Source: Alphaproteobacteria bacterium
GTDB taxonomy: Bacteria > Pseudomonadota > Alphaproteobacteria > Rhizobiales > Beijerinckiaceae
DNA: 64,000 nt
Assembly (NCBI GenBank): GCA_016869595.1
Contig: VGDT01000009.1
Coordinates: 1 to 64,000 of the forward strand
Direction of reading: 5' to 3'
In this document: piece by piece, positions 36,724 through 44,673 of the stretch
Position numbering within the stretch: position 1 is the stretch's first letter
Layout: the number at the start of each line of letters is the position of its first letter
The notes under the pieces: model-generated
Databases searched by the model: none
Seen by the model: the letters and a program-made list of their open reading frames with translations, nothing else
Told to the model about the DNA's origin: nothing
Position numbers and translations under genes: made by a program

Positions 36724-37668
36724 GTGCTAAGCGCGCGCATGCTTGAAGGCCTTCCGCCCAACAACGCCAGCCACATGCTGCGCCTCGATTGCGACGAAAA
36801 ACGCGCCCGCGCCGTCGCCGACCTCATCGTCGAGACCTTCGATCCGACCGAAACCGCCGCAGCCGCCTTCGAGCTGGACGGCGGACCGCAATGGTCGGTC
36901 GAAGTCTATTTTGCAAGCGCGCCCGACGAAGCCCAAATTCTTGAGCTGATCGAGTCGGCCGCGGGCGCCGAGACGGCGCAGGCCGCGCGCTTTTCCACAG
37001 TCGCCGAGGAGGATTGGGTCGAAAGCGCCCTGGCGGGGCTCGCCCCGGTGCGCGCCGGCCGCGTCCTCGTGCATGGCGCGCATGATCGAGGCCGCCGGCG
37101 CGTCAATGACATTGGCGTCGAAATCGAGGCGGCGCTCGCCTTTGGCACCGGCCATCACGGCACGACGCTCGGCTGCCTCAAGGCGCTCGACAGGATCGCC
37201 AAGCGCCGGCGACCTGCGCGCATTCTCGATGTCGGAACTGGCACCGGCGTTCTGGCGATCGCCAGCGCACTTCTCTTTCATAGGCGCGTCGCCTGTGGCG
37301 ACATCGATCCCATCGCCGTCGTAACGGCCAGCGCCAACGCTCGGGCCAATGGCGCCGGCCCCTATGTGAGTCCGGTCGTCGCCGCCGGACTGCGCCACCC
37401 ATCGCTGCAAGGCGAATATGATCTGATCTTCGCCAATATTCTGGCGAAGCCTTTGCGCTTGCTCGCGCCTCAGATCGCCCGCGCAGCGGCGCCGGGCGCT
37501 GAGCTGGTGCTCTCGGGATTGCTCGCGCGCGACGTGCGCGGCGTGCTCGACGCCTATCGCGCCCAGGGCTTTTTCCTTGCCGAGCGGGACGACATCGACG
37601 GCTGGGCGACGCTGGTGGTCAGGCGTGGGAGATCGTCCTGCGCCCCCTCCCTGTCCCTCCCCCGCTGA
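36724..37668 (+). CDS. prmA: Ribosomal protein L11 methyltransferase
   Basis: A 314-residue SAM methyltransferase that trimethylates ribosomal protein L11. An N-terminal substrate-recognition domain (about 1-110) precedes the catalytic domain. SAM motif I is ILDVGTGTGVLAIA, the FGTGHHGTTLGCL block comes just before it, and FANILAKPL is the NPPY-like catalytic segment. The start is uncertain: GTG at 36724 or ATG at 36739. The last ~15 residues (GRSSCAPSLSLPR) and the stop codon lie in a dispersed CCCTCCC-type repeat, so the native C terminus was probably replaced by repeat insertion. Confidence 0.9.
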   Translation: MLSARMLEGLPPNNASHMLRLDCDEKRARAVADLIVETFDPTETAAAAFELDGGPQWSVEVYFASAPDEAQILELIESAAGAETAQAARFSTVAEEDWVESALAGLAPVRAGRVLVHGAHDRGRRRVNDIGVEIEAALAFGTGHHGTTLGCLKALDRIAKRRRPARILDVGTGTGVLAIASALLFHRRVACGDIDPIAVVTASANARANGAGPYVSPVVAAGLRHPSLQGEYDLIFANILAKPLRLLAPQIARAAAPGAELVLSGLLARDVRGVLDAYRAQGFFLAERDDIDGWATLVVRRGRSSCAPSLSLPR

Positions 37669-37767
37669 AGCGGGAGAGGGAACGCTCCGGGCCGCCGCGC
37701 CAGAATCCTCTTCAACGCGCAGCCTGCCCCCTCTCCCGCGAAGCGGGGGAGGGTTGGGGAGGGGGAA
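37641..37767. repeat. Pair of REP-like palindromes (GC-rich dispersed repeat)
   Basis: Two hairpins of the same family: CCCTCCCCCGCTGAAGCGGG... at about 37655-37680 and CCCTCTCCCGCGAAGCGGG... at about 37728-37753, ending in a G-rich run. They face each other with about 47 nt between. Related copies lie at 42.7, 50.9, 56.5, 57.1 and 58.4 kb. The first overlaps the 3' end of prmA. Confidence 0.85.
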
Positions 37768-37819
37768 GTCAAAGGCGCAAAGCATTGCCCAACGCTCAAC
37801 GCGCGATTAGCTTCGAACT

Positions 37820-39634
37820 ATGTTCGAAGCAAAATTTCAGACCTTCGTCGACGACGCCTCGCGCGGCGACAGCGCGGCGCGTCTTAAGGCGCTGCGCGTT
37901 GAGCTGAAGCGGCAAGGTCTCGACGGCTTTCTCGTTCCGCGCGCCGACGCGCATCAAAACGAATATGTGCCCAAATGCGCCGAGCGACTCGCCTGGCTCA
38001 CGGGCTTCACCGGATCGGCCGGCTTCTCCGTCGTTCTGGAGAAAGGGGCGGCGATCTTCGTCGATGGCCGCTACATCATTCAGGTGCGGGGCGAGATCGA
38101 CGCCAAGCTCTTCAAGCCGCTCGACATCGCCGAGATAACGCCCGTGAAATGGCTCTGCGATCATGCGCGTCCCGGCGCGCGCATCGGCTATGACCCATGG
38201 ATGCACACCAGCGCCCAGATCGAACGCTTCGCCAAGGCGCTCGCGGAAAAGAAGATCGAGCTCGTTCCGCTCGACGCCAATCCGATTGACGCGCTGTGGA
38301 AAGATCGCCCGGCCGAGCCGAAAGGCGCGGTGACGATCCATCCTTCGCGCTACGCCGGCGAGAGCGCGAATTCAAAAATCAAGAAGCTGCGCGCTTCGCT
38401 CAAAGACGCCGCCGCGGCGTTGATGTCCGACCCGCATGCGATTTGCTGGGCCTTCAACATTCGCGGCGCCGATGTGGCGCATACGCCGATCGCGCTGTGC
38501 TTTGCATGGCTGCCGAAAGAGGGTGCGCCGACTTTATATATCGACGACGCGAAGCTCACGACGAAGGTGCGCGCGGCGCTCGAAAAATTTCTGAGACTGA
38601 AAGCGCCCGAAACGCTCATCGACGATCTCACCGAGGCCGGCAAGCGCGGCGAGACAATCCTCTTCGACTCTGTGACGGCGCCGGCGAAGCTCGTCGAAAC
38701 TTTGCGCGCAGCAGGCGGCAAACCGCGTCTCGCCGACGATCCGGCGACGCTGCCCAAAGCGATCAAGAACGAGACGGAACTCGCCGGCGCCCGCGCGGCG
38801 CATATTCGCGACGGCGCCGCGCTGACGCGCTTTCTTGCCTGGTTCGCTGAAGCCGCGCCAAAGGGCGGGCTCACCGAAATCTCCGCCGCGGAGGCGCTTG
38901 AAACTTTCCGCCGCGAGAACGGCGATCTGCGCGACATTTCCTTCCCGACGATCTCCGCCTTCGGCGAACATGCGGCGATCCCGCATTATCGCGTGACGGA
39001 AAAGAGCAATCTCAAGATCGGTCGCGGCGTCTATCTCGTCGACAGCGGCGCACAATATCTCGACGGCACCACCGATGTGACGCGCACGGTCGTCGTCGGG
39101 CCGGCGTCGAAACAATTGCGCGAACATTTCACGCGCGTGCTCAAAGGCCATATCGCCATCGCGCGCGCTTTGTTCCCCAAGGGCGTTTCAGGCGCGCAGC
39201 TCGACGCCTTTGCGCGCCGCGCGCTGTGGGAGGCGGGCCTCGACTTCGATCACGGCACGGGGCACGGCGTCGGCTCTTACCTCTCGGTGCATGAGGGGCC
39301 GCAGCGCATTTCGAAACTCGGCGCGACGCCGTTGCAGCCGGGGATGATCTTGTCGAACGAACCCGGCTATTACCGCGCGGGCGAATATGGAATCAGGCTC
39401 GAAAATCTCGTCATCGTCGAGAAGCGCGAGATCAAGGGCGCCGAGCGCGAGATGTATGGCTTCGAGACCATCACGCTCGCGCCATTCGATTTGAATTGCG
39501 TCGATAACAAATTGCTGGCACCGGAAGAACTCGCCTGGCTCAACGCCTATCACGCCCTGGTGCGCAAGACGCTCTCGCCGCTTGTCGACGTGAAGACGCG
39601 CAAATGGCTGCGAGACGCGACAAAATCCCTGTGA
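37820..39634 (+). CDS. Xaa-Pro aminopeptidase (aminopeptidase P, M24B, long form)
   Basis: A 604-residue peptidase of the three-domain aminopeptidase P2 type. Two creatinase-like N-terminal domains (about 20-310) precede the M24 catalytic domain. Metal ligands are visible: Asp in VDSGAQY, Asp in GTTDVTRT, His in GTGHGVGSYL, Glu in SNEPGYY and Glu in GFETITLAP. It releases an N-terminal residue before proline in the cytosol. Length matches the eukaryote-like APP1 form common in alphaproteobacteria. A small unknown gene follows 6 nt after its stop. Confidence 0.93.
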   Translation: MFEAKFQTFVDDASRGDSAARLKALRVELKRQGLDGFLVPRADAHQNEYVPKCAERLAWLTGFTGSAGFSVVLEKGAAIFVDGRYIIQVRGEIDAKLFKPLDIAEITPVKWLCDHARPGARIGYDPWMHTSAQIERFAKALAEKKIELVPLDANPIDALWKDRPAEPKGAVTIHPSRYAGESANSKIKKLRASLKDAAAALMSDPHAICWAFNIRGADVAHTPIALCFAWLPKEGAPTLYIDDAKLTTKVRAALEKFLRLKAPETLIDDLTEAGKRGETILFDSVTAPAKLVETLRAAGGKPRLADDPATLPKAIKNETELAGARAAHIRDGAALTRFLAWFAEAAPKGGLTEISAAEALETFRRENGDLRDISFPTISAFGEHAAIPHYRVTEKSNLKIGRGVYLVDSGAQYLDGTTDVTRTVVVGPASKQLREHFTRVLKGHIAIARALFPKGVSGAQLDAFARRALWEAGLDFDHGTGHGVGSYLSVHEGPQRISKLGATPLQPGMILSNEPGYYRAGEYGIRLENLVIVEKREIKGAEREMYGFETITLAPFDLNCVDNKLLAPEELAWLNAYHALVRKTLSPLVDVKTRKWLRDATKSL

Positions 39635-39640
39635 AACATC

Positions 39641-40144
39641 GTGCCGACTCCCACTGATCCCATAGCCGCCCTCGCTGGCGAGTGCTTCGCCAAGGCCGTC
39701 ACCACGCTGGCGCGCGGACATATGCTCACGCCTTTCGGCGTGTCGCGATCGGACGCAGGCGTCGATCGGCCGGAACAATTCGTCGTCAGCAAGGAAGGCA
39801 AGATCGATATCGGCGAAAGCATCGAGGCGGCGCTGCAGTGGCTGGAGGACGAAGCGCCAAACGCCGACATCTGCATGATCGTCCTCGATGGCTATTTGAG
39901 CAGTGAGGACGGCCGCATGGATGCAGTCGTGGGGCGCGCGCTGTCGCTGAAACGACAGTTGATGGTCGAGATCGCACTGCCTTACGAAAGCGCCGAAGAC
40001 GAAGAAGGTTTGGAATTCTCAGATCCGCAATATCGTTTTTCCGGCGTCGCGGCAGACGGCGCAGAGATCGAAACCGTCGATGTCGACGCCGGCGCCTTCG
40101 ACGCCGCCTTTCGCAGCGCCTTCGCCAAATACGCGCCGGCTTAG
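39641..40144 (+). CDS. Unknown acidic cytoplasmic protein
   Basis: A 167-residue protein starting at GTG, 6 nt after the aminopeptidase P gene and so probably cotranscribed. It is acidic, with no signal peptide or membrane segment. Recognisable blocks are ARGHMLTPFGV near the N terminus, AALQWLEDEAPNAD, and a patterned beta-rich middle (ICMIVLDGYLSSEDGRMDAVV ... LMVEIALPY, positions about 84-125). I cannot name a family. Its stop is 2 nt before the left copy of the 20-bp direct repeat that bounds the next insertion. Confidence 0.75.
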   Translation: MPTPTDPIAALAGECFAKAVTTLARGHMLTPFGVSRSDAGVDRPEQFVVSKEGKIDIGESIEAALQWLEDEAPNADICMIVLDGYLSSEDGRMDAVVGRALSLKRQLMVEIALPYESAEDEEGLEFSDPQYRFSGVAADGAEIETVDVDAGAFDAAFRSAFAKYAPA

Positions 40145-40145
40145 C

Positions 40146-41242
40146 GCCGTCACGCAAACATCACACATCTTCACTCGCGGGGGGTCGCAAAACAATCTCG
40201 CCGCCTGTAGATGCGATGATGAAGCGACAGCGTTTGCGGCGCAGTAATCAGCAAAGGTCACTCTGGATAAACTCTGATTCGCGTCCAATTGACGTTTGAT
40301 CTGAAATTATCTTCGGATAGAAGCCGTATGGCTTCCGAAACAACGTATTGTGCGCCCATCACAATCGTTCCGACTTCACGGCGGCTGGGCTGAATTTCGG
40401 AATACCGATTCAGAACGTAATTCGGGTTTGCTTGAAGCACGCGACCAGCTCTCTCGGAATCGAAGGTTGGCCACCGCACCTTAATGAACTTGAGCAATTT
40501 TCCCGTGTCATGGCCAAATCGCTTGATGCATTTCTCGCAAACTTCATGGGCAGCGACACAGGCCTTCAAAGAAAGTTCGTTTGCAAGCAATGAACTTTGG
40601 ACCGCGCCACGATAATCATATCCTCCAGTTACGATGGCGGCGGCCGCATGAAGATGCAAACGCGCTAGACCAATGTAGCGCTTGACGAGTTCAATCTCCC
40701 TATATTGGAGCTTCAATCCGTGGCCGCAGTACTGGATATCCCACACGTCCGCGAACTGATCGAGGAATTTCTCCATTTCTTCTGGCTCGGTCTGGATAAT
40801 CCCAAGCTGTACAGGCGTTAATTTAACATACTCAAACGGATTAATGGCCACTTCTCCGAAGACTAGCGCTGGAACTGCAATGCGAGCAAAGATATCTCGA
40901 TACATGAAGACGCCTATGTGTCCTCCGATGGCGATATCTTCTTTGCGGTAGATTGAATTGAAAGCGGCCTCGATCCGTTGCAGAATCGCCGGCTCCCCAG
41001 CGTAGGGCACATGTCCAAGCCGTTGCATTGCAACACGAGGGACTTCCCAGTACCGCAGTTTAATATCCATGCCACCGAGAAGAAGTTCTTTGTCAACGTT
41101 ATTGACGACGCGCAGAATTTCTTCATCTGAGTGATCTTCGGCGTTCATCGCGAGCCTACTTACGAGTAAGGAGCGCCAATAAATTTCTTTAATTCTTAAC
41201 GCCATGGTCTGTATTGACCAAGGCCGTCACGCAAACATCACA
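40146..41242. mobile_element. 1.1-kb insertion bounded by 20-bp direct repeats
   Basis: An exact 20-bp direct repeat (starting GCCGTCACGCAAACATC) occurs at 40146-40165 and 41223-41242, 1077 bp apart. Between them lies one gene with clearly lower GC and different codon use from its neighbours. No transposase is encoded. The right repeat is the first unit of a 22-bp-period series (see 41224-41300). This could be a non-autonomous cassette, an insertion with long target duplication, or the product of recombination between repeats. Confidence 0.6.
40258..41205 (-). CDS. Unknown protein encoded in the direct-repeat-bounded insertion
   Basis: A 315-residue soluble protein of unknown family. An N-terminal part contains LRYWEVPRVAMQRLGHVPYAG and IAIGGHIGVFMYRDIF. 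The middle has an LGIIQTEPEEMEKFLDQFADVWD segment in two parts. A helical segment at about 195-245 (SLLANELSLKACVAAHEVC, then FGHDTGKLLKF) resembles a HEPN domain, where such helices carry RNase or scaffold roles, but the RxxxxH catalytic motif is not seen. AT-richer codons (AAT, TTA, ATA) mark it as acquired DNA. The start could also lie a few codons inside (MNAEDH, about residue 20). Function is not assigned. Confidence 0.7.
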   Translation of the reverse strand: MALRIKEIYWRSLLVSRLAMNAEDHSDEEILRVVNNVDKELLLGGMDIKLRYWEVPRVAMQRLGHVPYAGEPAILQRIEAAFNSIYRKEDIAIGGHIGVFMYRDIFARIAVPALVFGEVAINPFEYVKLTPVQLGIIQTEPEEMEKFLDQFADVWDIQYCGHGLKLQYREIELVKRYIGLARLHLHAAAAIVTGGYDYRGAVQSSLLANELSLKACVAAHEVCEKCIKRFGHDTGKLLKFIKVRWPTFDSERAGRVLQANPNYVLNRYSEIQPSRREVGTIVMGAQYVVSEAIRLLSEDNFRSNVNWTRIRVYPE

Positions 41243-41300
41243 TTACCGTCACGCAACTTCTATGGCGCCGTCACCAAAACGCAGCCTCGGCGTCGCGAAA
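41224..41300 (+). repeat. 22-bp-period direct repeats (CCGTCAC units) upstream of the PAP2 gene
   Basis: CCGTCACGCAA begins at 41224 and 41246, CCGTCACCAAA at 41268 and a degenerate GCGTCGCGAAA at 41290. The spacing is exactly 22 bp each time, about two helical turns. A fifth copy lies at 40147 on the far side of the inserted gene. The array ends 30 nt before the PAP2 start. It may be a protein-binding array (operator or iteron-like) or a recombination site. Confidence 0.6.
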
Positions 41301-41329
41301 CCGCAGCGTCCGCCGCGTAACGTTGCGTC

Positions 41330-41941
41330 ATGGCGTTCACATCGGACCAGCTGGCGAAGCTGACGCGAGACGCGTCATCGGAGCCGCAAGCAGACGTCGC
41401 CGTCGCTTTAGGGTGGAGCCAACGTCTCATCCAACTCGACCTCGCGGCGGTTCATCTTTTCTCGAGAACCGCGCGCCCATCGATCGGCAAATTTCTTGCC
41501 ATCGCCATCAGCAAACTCGGCAATGGCTGGATCTATCTGATCATCGCGCCGACCGTCCTGATCGGTCTCGGCTGGCAGGGAGTGCATGTGGCGGCGCTCG
41601 CTCTATTGAACGCCGCGCTGCTACATATCCTCTATCCGATCATCAAGCGGCGCTTCGGTCGCCAGCGGCCATTCCATGTGGATCCGCGGCTGCCGTCGCT
41701 CTTGAAGACGCTCGACGATCACTCCTTCCCCAGCGGCCACGCGATGACGCTGACCGGCGTGCTCGCGCCCATCGTCATCGCTTGGCCGGCGATGACGATC
41801 GCGGCGGGAATGCTCCTTCTGTCGATGGCTTGGTCGCGCATCGCGACGGCGCATCATTATCCAAGCGATGTCGCCGCCGGAGTCGCGCTTGGCGCCGGCC
41901 TGTCCTATCCGCTGGCGAGCGGCATTCTCGCCTATTGGTAA
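41330..41941 (+). CDS. PAP2 family membrane phosphatase
   Basis: A 203-residue integral membrane protein with about five hydrophobic segments. All three motifs of the lipid phosphatase/acid phosphatase superfamily are seen: KRRFGRQRP (motif 1), FPSGHAMT (motif 2) and SRIATAHHYPSD (motif 3). Likely substrates are phosphatidic acid, phosphatidylglycerol phosphate or undecaprenyl diphosphate; the sequence does not decide. ATG at 41330 lies just downstream of the 22-bp repeat array. A palindromic repeat element starts a few bases after its stop. Confidence 0.88.
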   Translation: MAFTSDQLAKLTRDASSEPQADVAVALGWSQRLIQLDLAAVHLFSRTARPSIGKFLAIAISKLGNGWIYLIIAPTVLIGLGWQGVHVAALALLNAALLHILYPIIKRRFGRQRPFHVDPRLPSLLKTLDDHSFPSGHAMTLTGVLAPIVIAWPAMTIAAGMLLLSMAWSRIATAHHYPSDVAAGVALGAGLSYPLASGILAYW

Positions 41942-41945
41942 GCGC

Positions 41946-42050
41946 TAGAGCAGGTTCCGAAAAAGTTGACAGACTTTTTCGACGAGAACCTGCTCCAATC
42001 TTTTAATTTTGAGCGATTTCTTATCGATCGCATGATTCCATGCGATCGGG
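41946..42050. repeat. Dispersed double-hairpin intergenic repeat
   Basis: GAGCAGGTTC...GAACCTGCTC encloses an inner AAAAAGT...ACTTTTT stem (41948-41995). A second hairpin GATCGCATG/CATGCGATC lies at 42025-42047. This type of element (GAGCAGGTTC/AGAACGCTTCCC...) is scattered between genes in many Hyphomicrobiales genomes. It probably also ends transcription of the convergent PAP2 and GNAT genes. Confidence 0.75.
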
Positions 42051-42057
42051 AAGCGTT

Positions 42058-42648
42058 CTAAGCCGCCCGCGGCAGATCGATCGCGGGCGCAGCGGCGCGA
42101 ATGACTCGACCGCGCGCGCCGGATAGCGCGCCTTCGGCAAGCTCCAAGCCCAGAAAGCGCGCACGCTCGACCGGTCCCGGCATTGTTAGGCGCTCAGTGA
42201 AACGCCGCTCGAAACCGAAGCGCTCGTAATAGGGCGCGTCGCCGACGAGCAGCACGGCGCGATGACCCAAGTCGGCCGCGCACGCAAGCGACTCGCGAAT
42301 GAGCGCGCCGCCGACGCCAAGCGAGCGTTTCTCAGCCGCGACAGCGAGGGGGCCAAGCAGCAAGGCCTCGCGCCCGCCGGCAAGAATCGGCCAAAGCCGC
42401 AACGTGCCAATGAGCGCGCCTGCAGCGTCGGTCGCGACGAGCGCGAGACCCGCCGCCGGCGCCGATCCATCGCGCAGCCGCTGGCATGTCTTCAGAAACC
42501 GCGCGGGGCCGAAGGCGGCGTCGAGCAAGGCTTCGCGCGCGTCTAGGTCGCTTGCCGCCTCGCCACGAATCGTAAAGGGCGCTAAGGCCAGCGCTTCCAG
42601 CGCGCCGCGCGGGACGGAGGGGATTTGGCATGCAAGTTCAAAGGCCAT
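42058..42648 (-). CDS. GNAT family N-acetyltransferase
   Basis: A 196-residue acetyltransferase. The acetyl-CoA binding motif A is seen as LAVAAEKRSLGVGGALIRESLACA and the following YYERFGFERRF segment is typical of YhbS-like GNATs. The start at 42648 is chosen because AAAGGAGG sits 6 nt upstream; a TTG 8 codons earlier has no such site. The substrate is unknown. It is convergent to the PAP2 gene and separated from the ornithine decarboxylase gene by palindromic repeats. Confidence 0.85.
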   Translation of the reverse strand: MAFELACQIPSVPRGALEALALAPFTIRGEAASDLDAREALLDAAFGPARFLKTCQRLRDGSAPAAGLALVATDAAGALIGTLRLWPILAGGREALLLGPLAVAAEKRSLGVGGALIRESLACAADLGHRAVLLVGDAPYYERFGFERRFTERLTMPGPVERARFLGLELAEGALSGARGRVIRAAAPAIDLPRAA

Positions 42649-42727
42649 CTTTTCCTCCTTTTGGAAGGACAAGCGACCCTCGCGCCTGGCGCATGACGCG
42701 CCCGCCGAACGGGACTAACGACGATCA

Positions 42728-42860
42728 TGGGGGTTATCCCTCTCCCGCTTGCGGGAGAGGGTGGCCCGGCAAAGCCGGGTCGGGTGAGGGTGTCGCAATC
42801 GCCCTCATCCGTCGCGCGTTCGCGCGACACCTTCTCCCGAAAACGGGAGAAGGGGCGGCC
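42728..42860. repeat. REP-like palindrome pair downstream of ornithine decarboxylase
   Basis: CCCTCTCCCGCTTGCGGGAGAGGG forms one hairpin at 42738-42761. CCTTCTCCCG...CGGGAGAAGG forms the other at 42831-42855. Between them are GGCCCGGCAAAGCCGGG-type and GTCGCGCG-type pieces. It is the same family as at 37.6 kb, and fills most of the 217-nt gap between the GNAT start and the odc stop. Confidence 0.85.
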
Positions 42861-42865
42861 AAAGC

Positions 42866-44011
42866 CTAGATCACATGCGTCTCGAGCGGCGGGAAACCGT
42901 TGAAGCCTACCGCCGAATAGGTCGTCGTATAGGCCCCGGTTCCCTCGATCAGCACTTTCGCGCCGATCTCGAGCGAGATTGGCAGCTGATAGGGCCGCTT
43001 CTCGTAGAGCACGTCGACGCTGTCGCAGCTCGGGCCCGCGATCACGCACGGGCTCGTCGGCGCGCCGTCCGCCGGCGTGCGAATCGGATAGCGGATCATC
43101 TCGTCGGTCGTCTCGGCGAGGCCGTTGAACTTGCCGATGTCGAGATAGACCCAGCGAATCTCGCTCTCGTCCTCGGACTTCTTGGAGATCAGCACGACTT
43201 CCGCTTCGATCAACCCGGCGTTGCCGACCATGCCGCGGCCTGGCTCAATGATCGTCTCCGGTATGCGGTTGCCGAAATGCTTCGACAGCGCGCGGAAGAT
43301 CGCATTGCCATATTGCTTCACCGCCGGCACGTTCTTTAGGTATTTCGTCGGGAAGCCGCCGCCGAGATTGACCATCTGCAGATTGATTCCGCGCTCCGCA
43401 AGCTCGCGGAAGATATCGGCCGCCGACTTCAGCGCGCCGTCCCACATGCGCGGATTCGTCTGCTGCGAGCCGACATGAAACGAAACGCCATAAGCGTTAA
43501 GGCCCAGTCGGTGCGCATGCTCCAGCACGCCCGTCGCCATCTCGGGGACGCAGCCGAATTTGCGCGACAACGGCCACTCAGCGCCGGAGCCGTCGCAGAG
43601 AATGCGGCAGAACACCTTGGAGCCGGGCGCGGCGCGCGCGATCTTCTCGACTTCCGCCTCGCAATCGACCGCGAAGAGTCGCACGCCGAGCGCATAGGCG
43701 CGCGCGACGTCGCGCTCCTTCTTGATCGTGTTGCCGTAGCTGATTCGGTCGGGCGTCGCGCCGGCGGCGAGGACCTGCTCGATCTCGACGACGGACGCCG
43801 TGTCGAAGCACGATCCGAGCGAAGCGAGCAGCGAGAGCACTTCTGGCGTCGGATTGGCCTTCACCGCATAGAAGACGCGAGTATCCGGCAACGCCTTGGC
43901 GAATCCGAGATAGTTGTCGCGCACGACGTCGAGATCGACGACGAGGCAAGGTCCATTGTCGCGGCCGTTGCGTCGGCGCTCGGCGAGAAATTCCAGGATG
44001 CGGTCGGTCAT
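42866..44011 (-). CDS. odc: Ornithine (ornithine/lysine) decarboxylase, PLP fold type III
   Basis: A 381-residue alanine-racemase-fold decarboxylase that makes putrescine from ornithine. The PLP lysine is Lys51 in YAVKANP. HVGSQQ, the phosphate-binding EPGRG and the active-site cysteine Cys329 in GPSCDSVD are present. The short form and these motifs match the eukaryotic-type Odc of alphaproteobacteria, some of which also act on lysine. It has a 662-nt upstream region whose first 500 nt look like a structured leader RNA (listed separately), suggesting control by polyamine or ornithine. Confidence 0.92.
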   Translation of the reverse strand: MTDRILEFLAERRRNGRDNGPCLVVDLDVVRDNYLGFAKALPDTRVFYAVKANPTPEVLSLLASLGSCFDTASVVEIEQVLAAGATPDRISYGNTIKKERDVARAYALGVRLFAVDCEAEVEKIARAAPGSKVFCRILCDGSGAEWPLSRKFGCVPEMATGVLEHAHRLGLNAYGVSFHVGSQQTNPRMWDGALKSAADIFRELAERGINLQMVNLGGGFPTKYLKNVPAVKQYGNAIFRALSKHFGNRIPETIIEPGRGMVGNAGLIEAEVVLISKKSEDESEIRWVYLDIGKFNGLAETTDEMIRYPIRTPADGAPTSPCVIAGPSCDSVDVLYEKRPYQLPISLEIGAKVLIEGTGAYTTTYSAVGFNGFPPLETHVI

Positions 44012-44520
44012 TTGTGGCCCCCTTGCACGGCGAACCGCGCCAAGATCGTTTGAGCGTCAACGGACGCGCCGCTCCGTTCGCTCGCGCGCGATGGAGACGC
44101 GACGAACGTTGGTTTCAGCGGTCCAAGGCCGCCCAAGCGCGAAGCGCTCAAACGGCCGGTTGATGCGCCGTGGACTGACCGATGCGCAATTATGCGCGCC
44201 TAAACGCGCACGCTTCCGCTAGGACAGCCATCGATTGGAAGGGGAAGAATCCCGATCCGCACGCCCGGCAAGAAAGACAAGCCTCTTCGGTACGCCGACC
44301 TTTGGAGGGTCGACAGAGACGAAAAAGCCCGGTCCGTCGTTGCTTTAAGTCGCGATCCTCCGCAGAGACGGAGTTCGCCGGTTCGCCTCCGGCTGCCGGT
44401 TCTATGCTGGCGGTTAACCGGCCTCTTGTCCGGATCCCCGCCCACCGACACACGACCACAGGCACGTGCGATTTGGGCAAGACCTTAGATACGCGCTTTT
44501 GCCGCGGTGACAAGCGGTTT
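44012..44520 (-). promoter_or_regulatory. Long structured 5' leader of ornithine decarboxylase (speF-motif candidate)
   Basis: No convincing gene occupies 44012-44673, although short frames exist on both strands. On the minus strand, reading toward odc, hairpins can be drawn: CTCCG/CGGAG (44358-44373), GCCGG/CCGGC (44376-44392) and CGACC/GGTCG (44297-44313). A T5 run (44322-44326) follows the GACGGACCGGGC segment. Alphaproteobacterial ornithine decarboxylase genes are known to carry a conserved leader, the speF motif of Rfam. Matching this region to it is inference from position and structure. I saw nothing definable in 44521-44673. Confidence 0.5.
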
Positions 44521-44673
44521 TTGCGTCAAACGATTATTTTTTCGACGTGTGATGCATGTGAGGCCGCCGTCCGCATCGAGGCTGCCCGCTTCTTGCGCAA
44601 CCGAAACGATAGAGCTAGAGCAGCAAGCAGGCAGTCCCATTAGAGAACGGAAGACCCTGGCTCGGATGCGGGA

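Noticed and set aside
41224-41300. CRISPR array
   Set aside because: Only three or four short units with 22-bp period and no unique spacers; no cas genes nearby.
44190-44643. Protein-coding genes on either strand in the odc upstream region
   Set aside because: Overlapping frames with no motif, start site or conservation clue; a leader RNA explains the position better. A tmRNA or SRP RNA was also considered and no signature was found.
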